Of a stretch of DNA of 64,000 nt, positions 50,186 to 62,129 are shown piece after piece. Below the pieces are notes generated by a model. That model did not search any database, was not told where the DNA came from, and saw only the letters and a list, made by a program, of their open reading frames with translations. Position numbers and translations under genes: made by a program. The stretch's first letter is position 1. Every line of letters starts with the position of its first letter. The stretch covers positions 248,001 to 312,000 of the forward strand of contig JAFKAC010000003.1 in the NCBI GenBank assembly GCA_025766275.1, in the 5' to 3' direction. The DNA is from Lactarius indigo. Lineage: Eukaryota; Basidiomycota; Agaricomycetes; Russulales; Russulaceae.

Positions 50186-51466
50186 CTATCCAGAATCGTA
50201 AAGAGACGCCGGACGAGACACCGCAATCCAGCTCGTCCCACACCCAGCCCACACCCCAACCACTTTCTCTTCGGCTTGCGAGGGCGATGGAGGCCAGATC
50301 CTGACAGGGGTCTTCACGTCGCTCAATGATCCAGTCCCCAGATTTCCGTGCTCGTTCCACCCCCATCCCCACACCTCCGCCTGCCCCTGGGACTGGAGCA
50401 TGCACAAGACGTGTTCGCTCCCGCACACGAAATCCACCACGCGCGGTGTATCTGGGACGTACACGGGCCCTGGGGAGGTTTCGGAGATGCCTTCTCTGCC
50501 GAGCTGCCCGTGCGCGTTCGCGCCGGCGGAGAGCAGTCCCGTGCGGGTATGTAAGTAGCTTCCGTTCCACGAACAACCGATAGCGTGCACGTCCTCGACG
50601 GTGTGAAGACCCCGCAGCTGGCCTTTCGCGTCGGAGCCGAGTACAGAAACGCGTCCGGATGCATGCAAGAAGAGCGTGTGCTGATTTCCAGCGCGCACGG
50701 AGCGTATGGGATCGAGCTGGACGTCGATGGGAAGGTTTATTGCGACGGGTGAAGGGGAAAACGGTAATGATCGCCCTGAGGGAGCATAGAGGGGTCCGAG
50801 CTGACCGTGGCGAGCGGTGCCCCAGCCTGCGATGTACTGCTTGTTGCCTGCGCGCAGCAGGACGACAACATGGTGTGGACCAGTAGTGATATTAGTGATA
50901 GAGAGACGGTGAGCGACAGAGCCCACGATGTGGGTGAAATCAATGATGTGAAATGGGGGTGCCTTTCTTGTGCTGTTCGCCGTGCCTAGGCCCCCGATTC
51001 CGAGATCCCCGAAGTCATCGCCGCCCATCGAGATGAGGACATCGTACTGGCCGTCTTTAGTGAGGACGAAAAAACTGGTCTCCCAGCATGTGGCTATATC
51101 TGATATTTCGTACCCGGAGAGACCGTAATCTTCTAAAGGAAGAGTGATGCGTCTAAAAATTACACGATCATCATTGACATATGTGGGACCGAGTTGGCCT
51201 TTAGTGCCGTCCCCACAACCCCAAGCTTCTATTCGAGGATTTGGGTTCGGGGAATTGGGCCGAGAAAGCAGTGCAAGGGAGTGGTTACCCCCGCCTTTGA
51301 CGGCAATAACAGACAATGTACCTGGAGGCAACGTGCCACGTTGACAGCCGTCGAACGTGCAGGGTGTGAAAGTGTGTGCGTCTTGCAAGTCTGCAGTAGC
51401 GAGTTGCCCTCTGCCATTAGACCCGGCGGCATAGAGACGAAGAGGGCCCGTCCGCGTCGTCGCCAT
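50186..51466 (-). CDS. RCC1-repeat protein (ATS1-like)
   Basis: Single-exon gene of 426 residues starting at the ATG 51466 (MATTRTGPLRLYAAG); the frame extends upstream only through GTG. It has several RCC1-type beta-propeller blades: AAGSNGRGQLAT, WGCGDGTKGQLGP, GGDDFGDLG, AGWGTARHGQLGP, LGSDAKGQLRG, SAGANAHGQLG, WGWGWNEHGNLGTG. Such proteins act as guanine-nucleotide exchange factors or scaffolds; the short single-propeller form resembles yeast Ats1 (alpha-tubulin suppressor). It is head to head with the GRAM/VASt gene, 171 bp between start codons, so a shared promoter is likely. Confidence 0.88.
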   Translation of the reverse strand: MATTRTGPLRLYAAGSNGRGQLATADLQDAHTFTPCTFDGCQRGTLPPGTLSVIAVKGGGNHSLALLSRPNSPNPNPRIEAWGCGDGTKGQLGPTYVNDDRVIFRRITLPLEDYGLSGYEISDIATCWETSFFVLTKDGQYDVLISMGGDDFGDLGIGGLGTANSTRKAPPFHIIDFTHIVGSVAHRLSITNITTGPHHVVVLLRAGNKQYIAGWGTARHGQLGPLYAPSGRSLPFSPSPVAINLPIDVQLDPIRSVRAGNQHTLFLHASGRVSVLGSDAKGQLRGLHTVEDVHAIGCSWNGSYLHTRTGLLSAGANAHGQLGREGISETSPGPVYVPDTPRVVDFVCGSEHVLCMLQSQGQAEVWGWGWNEHGNLGTGSLSDVKTPVRIWPPSPSQAEEKVVGVWAGCGTSWIAVSRPASLYDSG

Positions 51467-51637
51467 TATTTGAGAGACGATGGCCCCATGGGTGACAAAC
51501 AGGCGCCAAGACACGAGGCGACTGGCGAACTCGCTACACAACGGCAGAGTCGCTTGGCCCACGCTCTCAGGTACTGACCACGCAGCCCGACGACATTTCA
51601 CGTGTTCATAAACGAGTATTAGACACGAAACGACACG

Positions 51638-54600
51638 ATGGCACCAAGCTTTTTCTCAAAATTGGTCAAGTCTCCGTCGAGTATCCGACAAGACAGGCTC
51701 AGTGACAGCTCGAGCCGTCCAACGTCCCCGACGTTGTCTCCAACAAAAACTGAAGCAGCTCGTGCTCGCGCTCTTTCTTCACCGGCCAACCCGTCCAATT
51801 CTGGCGCACAGCCCTCCTTCAGGATCATCCCACCTCAGTACAGCCCCTCTATTACCTCCCTCAGCTCAGACCCTAGCGTCACTGTAATCCCTCCTTCCCC
51901 CCAGAGCCACACCAGCTCTCTTCAAAGCGAACAAAGCAACGGCCCTGCGTCGAGGGAACGTGGCAGCCGCAATCGACCCGCTGCCTTATCCAATCTCAGT
52001 AGCTCGACAGCGCCAGAATTAGACAGCGGGATGCCCACTCCCACCCCCACCTCCAATAAGACGCTCGGCTTTGACAGCAACGAGCGTCCATTGGCAGCAT
52101 CGTCATCAACGGGTAGCCTACGCGACCGCGTACGCAGCGTGGTCTCCTCCCGTTCGTCCTCTCGTTCCCGTTCCCGCATGGAACCCACTGCGTCTTCTTC
52201 CGTCCCACCTGGCCCGCAATTTGCGCCCAACATCAGCTCTGAACCGTACAACGGCGAGGACCCCCACGCCCAGACGCGCGCGAACAGCACCGGGCCAGGG
52301 GTCGTCGTTGCCTCTTCGGTAGAGTCTATCACCGGCACGAACGAGTACCAAACCTCCCCGACGTCCACACCCACGCAAGTCCGCGCATTCACCGTCGCCA
52401 CGACCAACCCTGGCCACTCAGTGCCCGAATCGCAATTCCTCTCGCCTGGCCGTACCCGCGACTCGGACGCGGTCAGCATCTCGTCGACCACCAGTGCGCG
52501 CAAGCGGCGTCTGTGGCGCCGCAGCTCCACCACGAGCACGGCCTCTCCCGAAGCAGCAGCGCTCCACTGGGCTCGCGTCCGCCCTGGTCGCCTCCGTGAC
52601 CAACTCCAACTCCGGTTCACGGCCGTCCTCCGCTGCCGCACCGGACACCTCTCGCCGCAGTATGAGCAGTTCGTCCACGCCCGCGTCGCCGCCACGCCGT
52701 AAGGGCCTCACGGTCAAGCGCTCACCCGCCCTGTCCGGCCACCATACGGCGGCGTCGCAGTCGTCCATCGACCTGTACCCCCCAGGGACGCACTCGCGCC
52801 AGGGCTCGCTGTCGGCGCGCGCCCCGGAGCACGAGTCTGACTACGTCTCGTCTGCGGAGGGCCAAGATGATGAGGTCGAGGACGACTCGGAGGACGATGC
52901 GCTGTTGGCAGAGCTGAACGACGGCGACATCCCGGTGACGGGCTTTGCGGTCGCAAGCAATAAGCGCAACGCAGATTTCCACGAGCTCTTCGGGACGATC
53001 CCAGAAGGCGACTATTTGATTGAAGGTGTGTTTCCATTTGTGCATCTGACCCTGGCCCTCATTTGCTCACCAATTTCAAGACTATGGCTGCGCCCTGCAG
53101 CGTGAGATTCTTGTTCAGGGTCGCATATACATCTCGGAGAATCACATCTGTTTCCATGCCAATATATTTGGTTGGGTCACCGACGTACGTACCATGAATT
53201 TCGGCTATCGCCGCCCTACTCACTTATTCGGCCCCGACTGTAGCTCATCGTTCCTATTTATGACATCGTCTCGCTCGAGAAGAAGATGACAGCTTTTGTC
53301 ATCCCCAATGCCATTCAGATCACAACTCGCACCACCAAGTACACGTTCGCATCCTTCCTCGCCCGCGACACGGCCTACGACGTCATTTATAACATCTGGC
53401 GCCTTCGCACGCCCAGAGGACGGATTCAGTGAAGCTGAGAGCATGGGTCGTCCGGCCTTGGATGCGACACACACTCTCGGCGCCGGCATGACACCAAATG
53501 GAACAGGGCGCGATAGTAAATGGGCCCGGGATCGTCCTGCCAGTACACAAGGTGACGCAGTGTGCATGTGGGAAAGAAGGCAAGCACTACTCTGAGCTGG
53601 CGATGGACGTGGCATTACCCGGCACGCCAGAGCGGATATACAACTTGATGTTCGCGAGTGGGTTTCTCAAGGACTTTATGCGCGTGAACCAGAAACTCGA
53701 GGGTAAGTACCTGATATCATACATCGACGCACGGTTACTAACAGGCACTCACAGACATCCAAATGTCCGACTGGGCGCCGACCCCCGGCGACCAAAACTG
53801 TCTCGCGCGCAACATGTCCTACATCAAACCCATGAACTCGAGCATTGGCCCCAGGTCGATCAAATGCGAGATCCACGATGAGACAGTCCACAGTGACTTT
53901 GACGACCTACGTCACAATGGTCACGACGACGCGCACACCGGATGTGCCTAGTGGCAGCGTGTTCAGCGTGAAGACACGGACGTGCATCACGTGGGCCAGC
54001 AGCGCGTCCTCGCGAGTGGTCGTGACCTTCCCAAGTAGAATGGACAGGGCGGAGTTTCATCAAAGGTGCGCACTCTCGTCGCTAATTCTGTCCGATCTCA
54101 TTCGCTCACTCACTCTACTCCAGGCATCATCGAAAAGTCTGCCATCGAGGGCCAGAAGACGTACCAGGCCGAGCTCGTGCGCGCCATGCGCAGCTACATC
54201 CAGGAGCACCAGACCGAGTTCATCCCCGCGGGTCTCGACCCCGCCGCTGTCGCTGACGCCGTGAAGGAGCCTTCGCCGTCGCCCGCGACGCAGGCTTTGA
54301 CGGGTGGCGCGGTGGGCGAGGGCGACGACAAGGCGCGCGAGCAGGAGCGGGACCAGCGCGGGCTGCAGTGGGCGTACGACACGTTCGAGGGCGCGTTGTC
54401 CGTCGCGCGGCAGTCGGCCGCAGGCGCTATCGAGCTGCTCCGCGACGCGTGGGAGTCCCAGTTCTCCTCACCACCATCGTCCTGCGCCTACCGGCACCAC
54501 CAGCACCTCTTCCGCACCTTCTTCACCCCCTACCTCCACCACCTCTCCATCCCTCTCCTCACCATCAACTTCGAACATCCTTTACGCCACCATCGCAGTC

Positions 54601-54938
54601 CTGGTGCTCTCTAACCTCTGGACGCTCACGCTCGTCAAAAAGCGCGACGAGGCCGCGCACCTCAAGGAGAGCCCGCGTACGCGCCCAGTAGAAGAGCGCG
54701 AGAAGTGGGTACAGGGCGTCGTCACTGCTCTCTGGCGGGAGCTCGAGGCGGGGCGCCAGCCCGGCACGCCGCAGCCCCGTCGTCGTCGTCCGATGGCTTC
54801 CAGTCGCCGCCGATCGTGCCGCCGGGCATGCAGTTACCTGAGCACTGGCGCGAAGAAGTCGCAGAGCTCGGGCGGGCGTTGGATATGGTAGAGGAGCGCG
54901 TGCGGGCCGTCCGACAGAGCTTGGCGGAGCTGGACTAG
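51638..54938 (+). CDS. GRAM-VASt-TM lipid-transfer protein (LAM/Ltc, GRAMD1 type), frame-broken
   Basis: ER-anchored sterol-transfer protein of membrane contact sites. The Ser/Thr-rich N-terminus (51638-52900) precedes an acidic stretch, then the GRAM domain (FHELFGTIPEGDYLIE-DYGCALQREILVQGRIYIS..FGWVTD-LIVPIYDIVSLEKK). Then the VASt domain (PGTPERIYNLMFASGFLKDF..YVTMVTTTRTPDVPSGSVFSV..VEWTGRSFIKGIIEKS), a linker, one membrane helix (NILYATIAVLVLSNLWTLTL) and a C-terminal coiled coil (EHWREEVAELGRALDMVEER) ending LAELD. Introns: 53024-53092, about 53187-53243, about 53703-53755 and about 54066-54122. Frame changes without introns occur near 52547, 53404, 53505-53530, 53906, 54028, 54470-54580 and 54775. 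At most of them removing one base restores the family sequence, so assembly indels are likelier than decay. Confidence 0.8.
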
Positions 54939-56130
54939 CGCTTTTTCGCTCTCTCGCGCTCGGGTTTTCAGACTGTTTTTATATTATTCTTTTGATTTGG
55001 GGCGTTATTGTTGTCTTTCTTGGGAGGCGGCCTAAATACATTGCCCGCTCGGTCTGCAGACCTGAGAGTGTTTGTGGGACTAGACCCTGCGGAAGTGTGT
55101 GGGATTAAGTACGATTGGGTGAGCCTCTGCCCCGGGTTCTTGTGTGTTGCACCGGGAAATTAGTAAGCAATACAATGCCAATTGCTAACTTACGGTTCGG
55201 TCGTCTCACTTCCACCCGCTTCCCGTCAACCGGGAAATAATACCTTATTCCGTCGTCGCCTCGTCCTCATGATCAACATCGCGCCTGCACTTTGCAAGGA
55301 TGTTCACATCCTCGACACTAGTAGCGAATTGCGAGTCCGAGTCTGGCTTCGGCGTCTTCTGTCCCTAGACTCCCATCAGCATCAACCCAAGATGTTCATT
55401 CTAATGTTGGAGTACATCTACTTGTTTGCATTTACAGTACCTCTCGAGTCGGTACCATTTTGCGTGCGTAGGTGTAATGAAGATCAGTGCCGCTGGCAGA
55501 TCATCACTGCATACTGTAGGGTTGCCACGTCGCCTGGCTCGTGCGGGTGATAAGCACCGCCATGGCAACTTTCGTGGGAGCTAGGACGTGCCTCTCGAAG
55601 CTTTTCTCCATCTCTCATTGGTTCATACTGATACCGTCATTAACGATGGCCTGGGTAGCGAGTTGCGCACAAAGCGGATAAGTACGACAGGTCCACTGAA
55701 ATGTAACTGGGGTTACGCCCTCCTTTGATGCTGTCCCCCCACATGGAGCCTTGCATCAAGTGTCAAGTATGAACATCTCGCGGGTTCCCACTCTTGGTAC
55801 TCTAGTTATCGAAATTGCGGGCCGTCCCTCATCTCAGATAGGCGCAATGCCTGTCACGAGGCTGGCTACGATCCTTCGATTCTTGGCGCCGCAGACAGGC
55901 AGTGAGAACTGTCACTTAGATTTCTGGGAAGAATCCCGAGTCCACTCCTTTTCCTGTCTCATGGCCTCGGATACAGTTGGCACAAGCATTGAGTCTTGAT
56001 CTCTTTCGCGCTCACAATCCGAAAACAGTCGGACTATTCAAAGCTCTCTTTGTGGCTTGGCGTGACCCTTGCTGTCCCCATTGTTCCGTGACGCTGATCC
56101 CTATCCACTTCCCGAGCATCTGCAACACCA
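54939..56130. other. 3' flank and upstream part of duplicated unit
   Basis: 54939-55110 is the 3' untranslated region of the GRAM gene and is copied at 61690-61880. From about 55540 to 56130 the sequence is similar to about 58660-59300 (for example CCGTCATTA..GAGGCC/GATGGCC and CACATGGA.CCTTG), i.e. the promoter side of the tandem duplication. No gene inside. Confidence 0.55.
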
Positions 56131-57715
56131 ATGGCTGGGTCTTCTAACCCTTCTCCGGATGTCATCAAAGTGTAAGTTCGGTGGTATTAACACCTACAGT
56201 ACCGGATCTCCTCATGATCTACTGATCTTTTCGTAGACTTTCCCCTCTCGTGCGTTTGACCCCGTTCTGTTGTTCACGCAACACATATCCTCAACGACCT
56301 ATGTAGTTCTTCGGTCCCCTATTCAACTGGGCGCTTTACGTGTCCCTCGAAGCCTCGGCTTATTCGACTCACCCACGTTCAGATGTATACAGCTACAATT
56401 TTCCAAATGACAAACGATCAATAAAGTTTCTAGGTCGGTATTAAATGTTACCCGGAAGGTCAAAGCGAATTTTGAGCATTATTTGAGCAGCTTATTTCGT
56501 CTTCATGTTGGAGACCGCTCAAACTGCGCTGACCGGGGCCGATGTCTACTATTGGTTTGTTGCCGGATTTGGCAACGTGGAACGCCTTGGGAATTCCCAC
56601 TTCGCCCCCATAGACGTTTCCATCATCACCGGACTCATTGCGCTCATCGTTCAAGGATACTTCTGTTATCGAATTTGGTTGCTGAACAGACGGTCGTCGT
56701 GGTTTTGTTGGATCATCGCTGTGGTATGTATTCCCGATCCTCCCCGCATATTCTTCAGCTACTGACGTTTTTCTGAATACAGTGTGCGGTGACACAAGCA
56801 GTCGCAACGAACGTGGCTAGGCGTCACAGTCAGTACTATACACATTTTTCACCGAAACTTCTTATCTAACGCAGCGTTTAGTCGCTCAAGGTTGGGGGTA
56901 TGTGGTTTCTAGGACAGCGGTATATGTACGTACGCACAGTCGTTTCGGTAAAAGTGGACATACCAACTCAAACATTGTCGCGTTAGGTATGGTCGATTAC
57001 CGAGCGCCCTGGCGGACATTCTAATCGCGGTGTCGATGACGCTACTGGTACGGCACTATATTATTCGATTTTTTTTACCTAAGCCGACTGGGATCCCTTT
57101 TTCTCCAGCTAAGAAGGGCAACTGGCAACTTCTCCAGCATCGTGATAATTCGTGTGGTACGGCTTACCATTGAGACAAACGCCCTTACTGGTACCTGTCT
57201 CCCAGATAACTCCACATAGACGTGCATCCTAACTTCTGTGTAGCCGCCTTGGCTATCACGGCCCTTGTACTTTATGCCGCCTTCTCGGTAGGCTGGTCTG
57301 AGACGCCCTATGATCCATCTTCTGACTCAATCACATCATTCACAGAATCAGCTATATTATATATACATGTAGGTTCCCTCGATCCGTCCCTGTGTGCCTT
57401 CACCCCTGATGTGGCAAACATAGAACTGAAATTATCGGGAAACTGTGGGCGATACATTGTACGCCATTTGCGAGCCAAAGCGCTGACAGATGTGTCAGGT
57501 ACTCCAACACCCTCTTAGTGAGCCTCAACAACCGCATCTATTTCCGTGAACACCAATCTTCCGGACGTGGAAATAACGCGGGCCTCTCAGCTTTCAAGAA
57601 GATTCGCACTACGACAGTAACGTCGCCCTACTCTGCCGTACCTGAGCCACAGTCCAAGCATCAAGGTGAACACATTCCCGCTTTACACCATTTCCCAACC
57701 AGGGAGCCAAGATAA
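56131..57715 (+). CDS. DUF6534 integral membrane protein, copy 1 (altered exon 3)
   Basis: Seven-helix membrane protein of the DUF6534 family, abundant and of unknown function in agaricomycetes. The start is MAGSSNPSPDVIKV, intron, LSPL, intron, FFGPLFNWALY. Here about 38 bp present in copy 2 are missing, removing the end of an exon and the start of its intron; the frame nevertheless continues through the former intron to YSYNFPNDKRSIKFL. Then FVFMLETAQTALTGADVYYW, HFAPIDVSIITGLIALIVQG, YFCYRIWLLNRRSSWFCWII, intron, LPSALADILIAVSMTLL, intron, LRRATGNFSS, VVRLTIETNALT, intron, AALAITALVLYAAF, and the diagnostic YSNTLLVSLNNRIYFREHQ. Some middle joins (56810-56990 and 57290-57500) are uncertain. 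It may be a variant gene or an early pseudogene. Confidence 0.75.
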
Positions 57716-59301
57716 TAGTAAAGGTGACGACTGCCAGCACTGATCGGTCTCTGGTACGTGTAATTTCCCCGTCGCAAACGCGATTTCGACCGTTTCTGAA
57801 CGGCCTAGGTTTCGCCTCAGCGACACTCAGGGAAATGTCATATACTTCCCGAAGTTTCCGGGTGGACAATAGGGACGTCTCCTCATCCTTACGCTCGACA
57901 GGACGATATGTATGGAGTATGATGAGATGTAGTTGCGTTACGGCTTGAACTTGGATATTTTAAGCGTGATCGTGACTTTCCGCTGTATCGGCAAAAGAGA
58001 TCAATCAGTTGGGACTGTGTTACGCCGACCATGCCAGTGGTGCGTATGGGGCTCAATCCAGTCTGCCCACGCAATAGGTGCATCACCGGTTTTCCGCTGG
58101 ATTCGTAATGTGAAGGAGTAGATCAAAGGCCCTCCTTCACAGTTTCTAATTTCGGTATGTGTGTTGTGAAGTTGGTTCCTGTGGATGGAGTCCCTAGTTT
58201 GATCATCTTGGCTCCGATTCAGTCGGGAAATTGGATGCTTCCATTTACTTAATTTTTCTCGTGGGGCCAATGCGCCTATCACTCAGGCACGATAGCTGAA
58301 TCGACCAATGCGAACGTACCAATGAGATCGAGATGGAAGGCGAATTGAAGGTCAATGGGATGGTAACGTCTCGAACCAAGGCTTGAACATTGGCGGTAAT
58401 TACAATGAGAAAGCAGTATTCGGACTGGGTCACAAACTGGATTTCAGAATCGATATAAGCATGTTATGTCCTTGATTATGTCTGTACCCAGCCTGAGCAC
58501 ATGTTATCCAAGACGGGTGTAATGAGGAGTCAGCACTAGCACACTTCACTGGCATGCTTTAGGGGGCCGTCATGGCGTATCATAGTTCATGGTCGACATA
58601 TTGTCGATGCATAATAAGCATCGCCATTCCCCAACTGCTCGTGCTTTCCAGTGTGTCGGTCACGGCCAGTGCCCAGTGGCCCATGGGAAACCTTGTGGAA
58701 ACTCGTGGGAAACTAGTGGCGCGCGGCGGTGAGCCTCTCAAACCTCCATTTGGTTCCATACCGTCATTAGCGAGGCCAGGGTATACGCACAAACCATACA
58801 GTACAAAAGGATGGCCGACTTATAGGGTAACGCTCCCTGATGGTGGTGCTTGTCCACATGGAACCTTGTAGTATCAAGTATCCACCTCCCGCGGATCATA
58901 CACTTCTCCGAGTCTCGGCGCTCTAGTCATCGAGCTTCTGGGTCATATTTCAAACCTGATGGGACGCAATGCTCTCACGAGGACAGCTGTATTTACGCCG
59001 CCGGCGCGCAATGATCGACGCTGATTGCTCGGACTTCGATTCTTGGCAGAAGTGGTGCACTTTTAGCCCATATCTATCTCGTCGCCAAGGACGAAGGTGA
59101 TTGGTATGTCTGCACCAGCGACCGAGATTTGTGTCTTAATGACCCCTCGGCTACGTCAGCGTCTTGATCTCCGAGTCGCCCGTGCTTGCAGTCCAACCAT
59201 TCAGGATTATAAAACCATACTCGTGGCCCGTGATCTCCCCAGCCCATCTCCACTTCTCCATCATACTGGTCCCTGTCCCTGTCCTCGAATCTACAGCACT
59301 C
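57716..59301. other. Spacer between tandem DUF6534 copies
   Basis: No intact gene. 58660-59300 is the duplicated promoter side (see 54939-56130). The rest holds only short chance frames. Confidence 0.5.
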
Positions 59302-61034
59302 ATGGCTGAAAACTCTGAGTCACTAACCCCTTCCCCTGACGTCATCAAAGTGTAAGTTCGGGTTCAGTGACACGGTCTTAGAAAAGCTCATTACTCCTTC
59401 GTAGAGCTGCTCCTCTTGTGCGCTTGACCTCGTTCTGTTATCTACGAGACTCATATCCTCAACAATCTATGTAGCTCTTCGGCCCTCTACTCAATTGGGT
59501 GCTCTACGGCATCCTTTGCGTCCAAATCTGTACGATGCCTACCCCTTGAAGCCTTCGGCTTATTCGACTCTCCCACGTTCAGATGTATACAGCTATAATT
59601 TTCCACATGACGGACGGCGTTCAAAGTTTCTAGGTTCGTATTAGACGTTACTCGGAAGTACTTTTCCGTCAAGACGACTTCGAAGCAGTTTATTTCGTCT
59701 TCGTGCTGGAGACCGCTCAGACTGCGCTGACTGGGGCCGATGTCTACTATTGGTTTGTTGATGGATTTGGAGATGTAGAGCGCCTCGCGCATTCCCATTT
59801 CTCCCCCATAGACTCTCCTATTATGACCTGCAGTTATTTCGCTCATCGTTCAAGGATACTTCTGTTTTCGAATTTGGACGCTGAACAGACGAGCGTTGTG
59901 GCTCTGTTGCGTCATCATTGCCGTATGTACTCGTGACTCTCCCCGCATTTTCAGCCTTCTGATGCTTCATTGAACACAGGCTATGATAATTCAATCAATC
60001 GCAGGAATGTGGGCAGGCATCAAAGTTGGTTCCACACACACCTTTTTTATTATTTATTACCGAAATGGCTTATCTTACATGGCGTTTAGTCGCTCACAAT
60101 TAAAGGGTATCTGGTCACCAAGACGGCACTATTTGTATGCACATTCGTTTAAGTAGAAGTGGCAACTGGCATACCACCTCATAATTCGTTATATTAGCTA
60201 TGGTCGATACCGAGTGCTCTGGCGGACATTCTGATCGCGGTTGCGATGACACTGCTGGTACGACATCACTTGTTAGATCGTTTACTACACTGACTGAGAT
60301 CCTTCTGTGCAGCTAAGAAGGGCAAGTAATAGCAACTTCACTCATTTCGTATTAATTCGCGTGGTACGAACTACTATTGAGACAAACGCTCTCACTGGTA
60401 CCTGTCCCTTGGAAAGCCTCTCAAAGCTGTGCATCTAACTTCTTGTTCAGCCAGCTTGGCCATCACGATCCTTGTGCTTTATGCCTCCTTTCCTGTGAGT
60501 CGGGCCGAGCCACGCTACGATCCATCTTCTGACCCAATTACGTCATTCACAGAATCAGCTATATTACATGTACTTGTATGTTCTCTTGGTCTGTTGCTGT
60601 CCGCCTTTCCAGCTAATTTGAGCAAAGGACTAAGATGATTGGGAAGGTGTGAGTGACCACATCATCCTCTATGTTCGAGCTAAAACGCCGACACATATCT
60701 CAGGTACTCCAACACCCTCTTAGTGAGCCTCAACAACCGCATCTATTTCCGTGAACACCAATCATCCGGACGTGGCAATAGCACAGACTTCCCGGTTTCC
60801 AAGAGGGCTCATGTTACTGCAGTGATCTCTCCCTTTTTTGCCATAGCTAAGCCGCAGCCGCAAGCACCGAAGGGTGACGATTTCCCGCTCTACACTATTA
60901 TTCGGCGACCAGTGGACCTAGATGTTAGCAAAGATGACGCCACCAGCATCAACTTGTCTCCGGTATGCGCAATCTCCTGTCCCAAATGCTATCCGCTTCT
61001 GAACGCCTTGGTTTCACAATCCAGCCACATGTGA
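59302..61034 (+). pseudogene. DUF6534 integral membrane protein, copy 2 (frame-broken)
   Basis: Tandem paralogue of 56131-57715, offset 3,171 bp. Start MAENSESLTPSPDVIKV. Exon 3 is complete here: GPLLNWVLYGILCVQI-YVYSYNFPHDGRR. The frame then reads VLETAQTALTGADVYYWFVD and HFSPIDSPIM, but at about 59823-59835 an extra base shifts VISLIVQGYFCFRIW out of frame. Later exons remain recognisable (ADILIAVAMTLL, VRTTIETNALT, SLAITILVLYASF, SNTLLVSLNNRIYFREHQSS). The C-terminal tail differs from copy 1. As read it cannot make a full protein, unless the break is an assembly error. Confidence 0.7.
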
Positions 61035-61329
61035 TCTAGAAAATGACATATACCTCGCGGAGACGGTAGGCATCTCGCCCCACCTAAGGCCGAGATGTTG
61101 GTGTGACAATTAAAATAGAGCTTAGACTTGATTAATTTTGGCGTGAATTTCTATTTCACCGGCAGCAGAGGTTTACCTGTGTCGTGCTGACGGTTCAGAT
61201 CAGTCGCACTTGGCACGGCACGTTTCACTGTAATCTTTCTTGGATCTGTGTAGACTGCAAATATCCTATATCCCTGAATTTTCGTCCTCACATTTATGTG
61301 AGCAGTAGTTGTACATGCTTCAAGCACTT

Positions 61330-61880
61330 CGCCTCCCAGTTCTCCCAAACCTCCCTCTCGCTCCCTGCCTTCGACTTCAACTACCCACTACGCCATCAAC
61401 ACCGTCCTGGTGCCTTCCAACCTTTGGACGCCCACACTAGTCAGCAAGTGTGACAACGCCGCATACCGTAAGGACAACGACAGAGGAGCGCGAGAAGTGG
61501 TCCAAGGCATCGTCGCCGTGCTCCGACAGGTACTTGAGGGGGCGCATCCTGCGATGCACCGACCCCAGTGTCGTTGCCACCACCGTCATCGTCCGATTAC
61601 CTTCCAGTCGTTGCCAATAAGGTATGCAATTGGCTGAGCACTGGCGCGAAGAAATTGCGGAGCTGGGGCGGTGCGGCGGAGCCTGGCGGAGCTGGGCTAG
61701 CGCTTTCTCTCTCTCATAGTAGCTTCCAGATTGCCTTGCGTCATTTATTTTATTCTTCGACGTGAGGCGTTATTGTTGTGTTTCTTGGGGGGCCGAGACC
61801 CGACGGTCTGATAAATTGCCCGCTTGCCAGTGGTCTGCAGATGAAGGTGTTTTTGACCCGTAGCGTGTAAATGTGTCAGC
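61330..61880 (+). pseudogene. Displaced relic of the GRAM/VASt gene 3' end
   Basis: Matches about 54460-55090 in order. It keeps the membrane-helix region (..CCGTCCTGGTGC.TTC..CAACCT.TGGACGC.CAC, 61398-61436), the GAGCGCGAGAAGTGG block (61485-61499), TTGAGCACTGGCGCGAAGAA-type sequence near 61635, the last codons (GCCTGGCGGAGCTGG-CTAG near 61680-61700) and the 3' untranslated part (GGCGTTATTGTTGTGTTTCTTGGG at 61766-61789; ATTGCCCGCT). The frame is broken many times. It follows DUF6534 copy 2, so it marks the far edge of the segmental duplication. Confidence 0.8.
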
Positions 61881-62129
61881 TTTCCCACATACCTCCTTGT
61901 CTCAAAATAGTAGCTGATATAATCACCCACTCGAACGTACTGTACCTCATTCTAAGCTGCCAAGTCAACAAGTGGGCACATTACAGCTCGTAGGGGATAT
62001 AAGAGCACCCACCTTCCCCTGGTTCCAAGTTGACCTCGTCAATGAACCCTCAGAAGTGTGTCTATTGTCCGTGCCTTCATGACAAAGTAGCTGACTTGTG
62101 GCGCTCGCTGCCAGTAGTCTTCGTATAAC

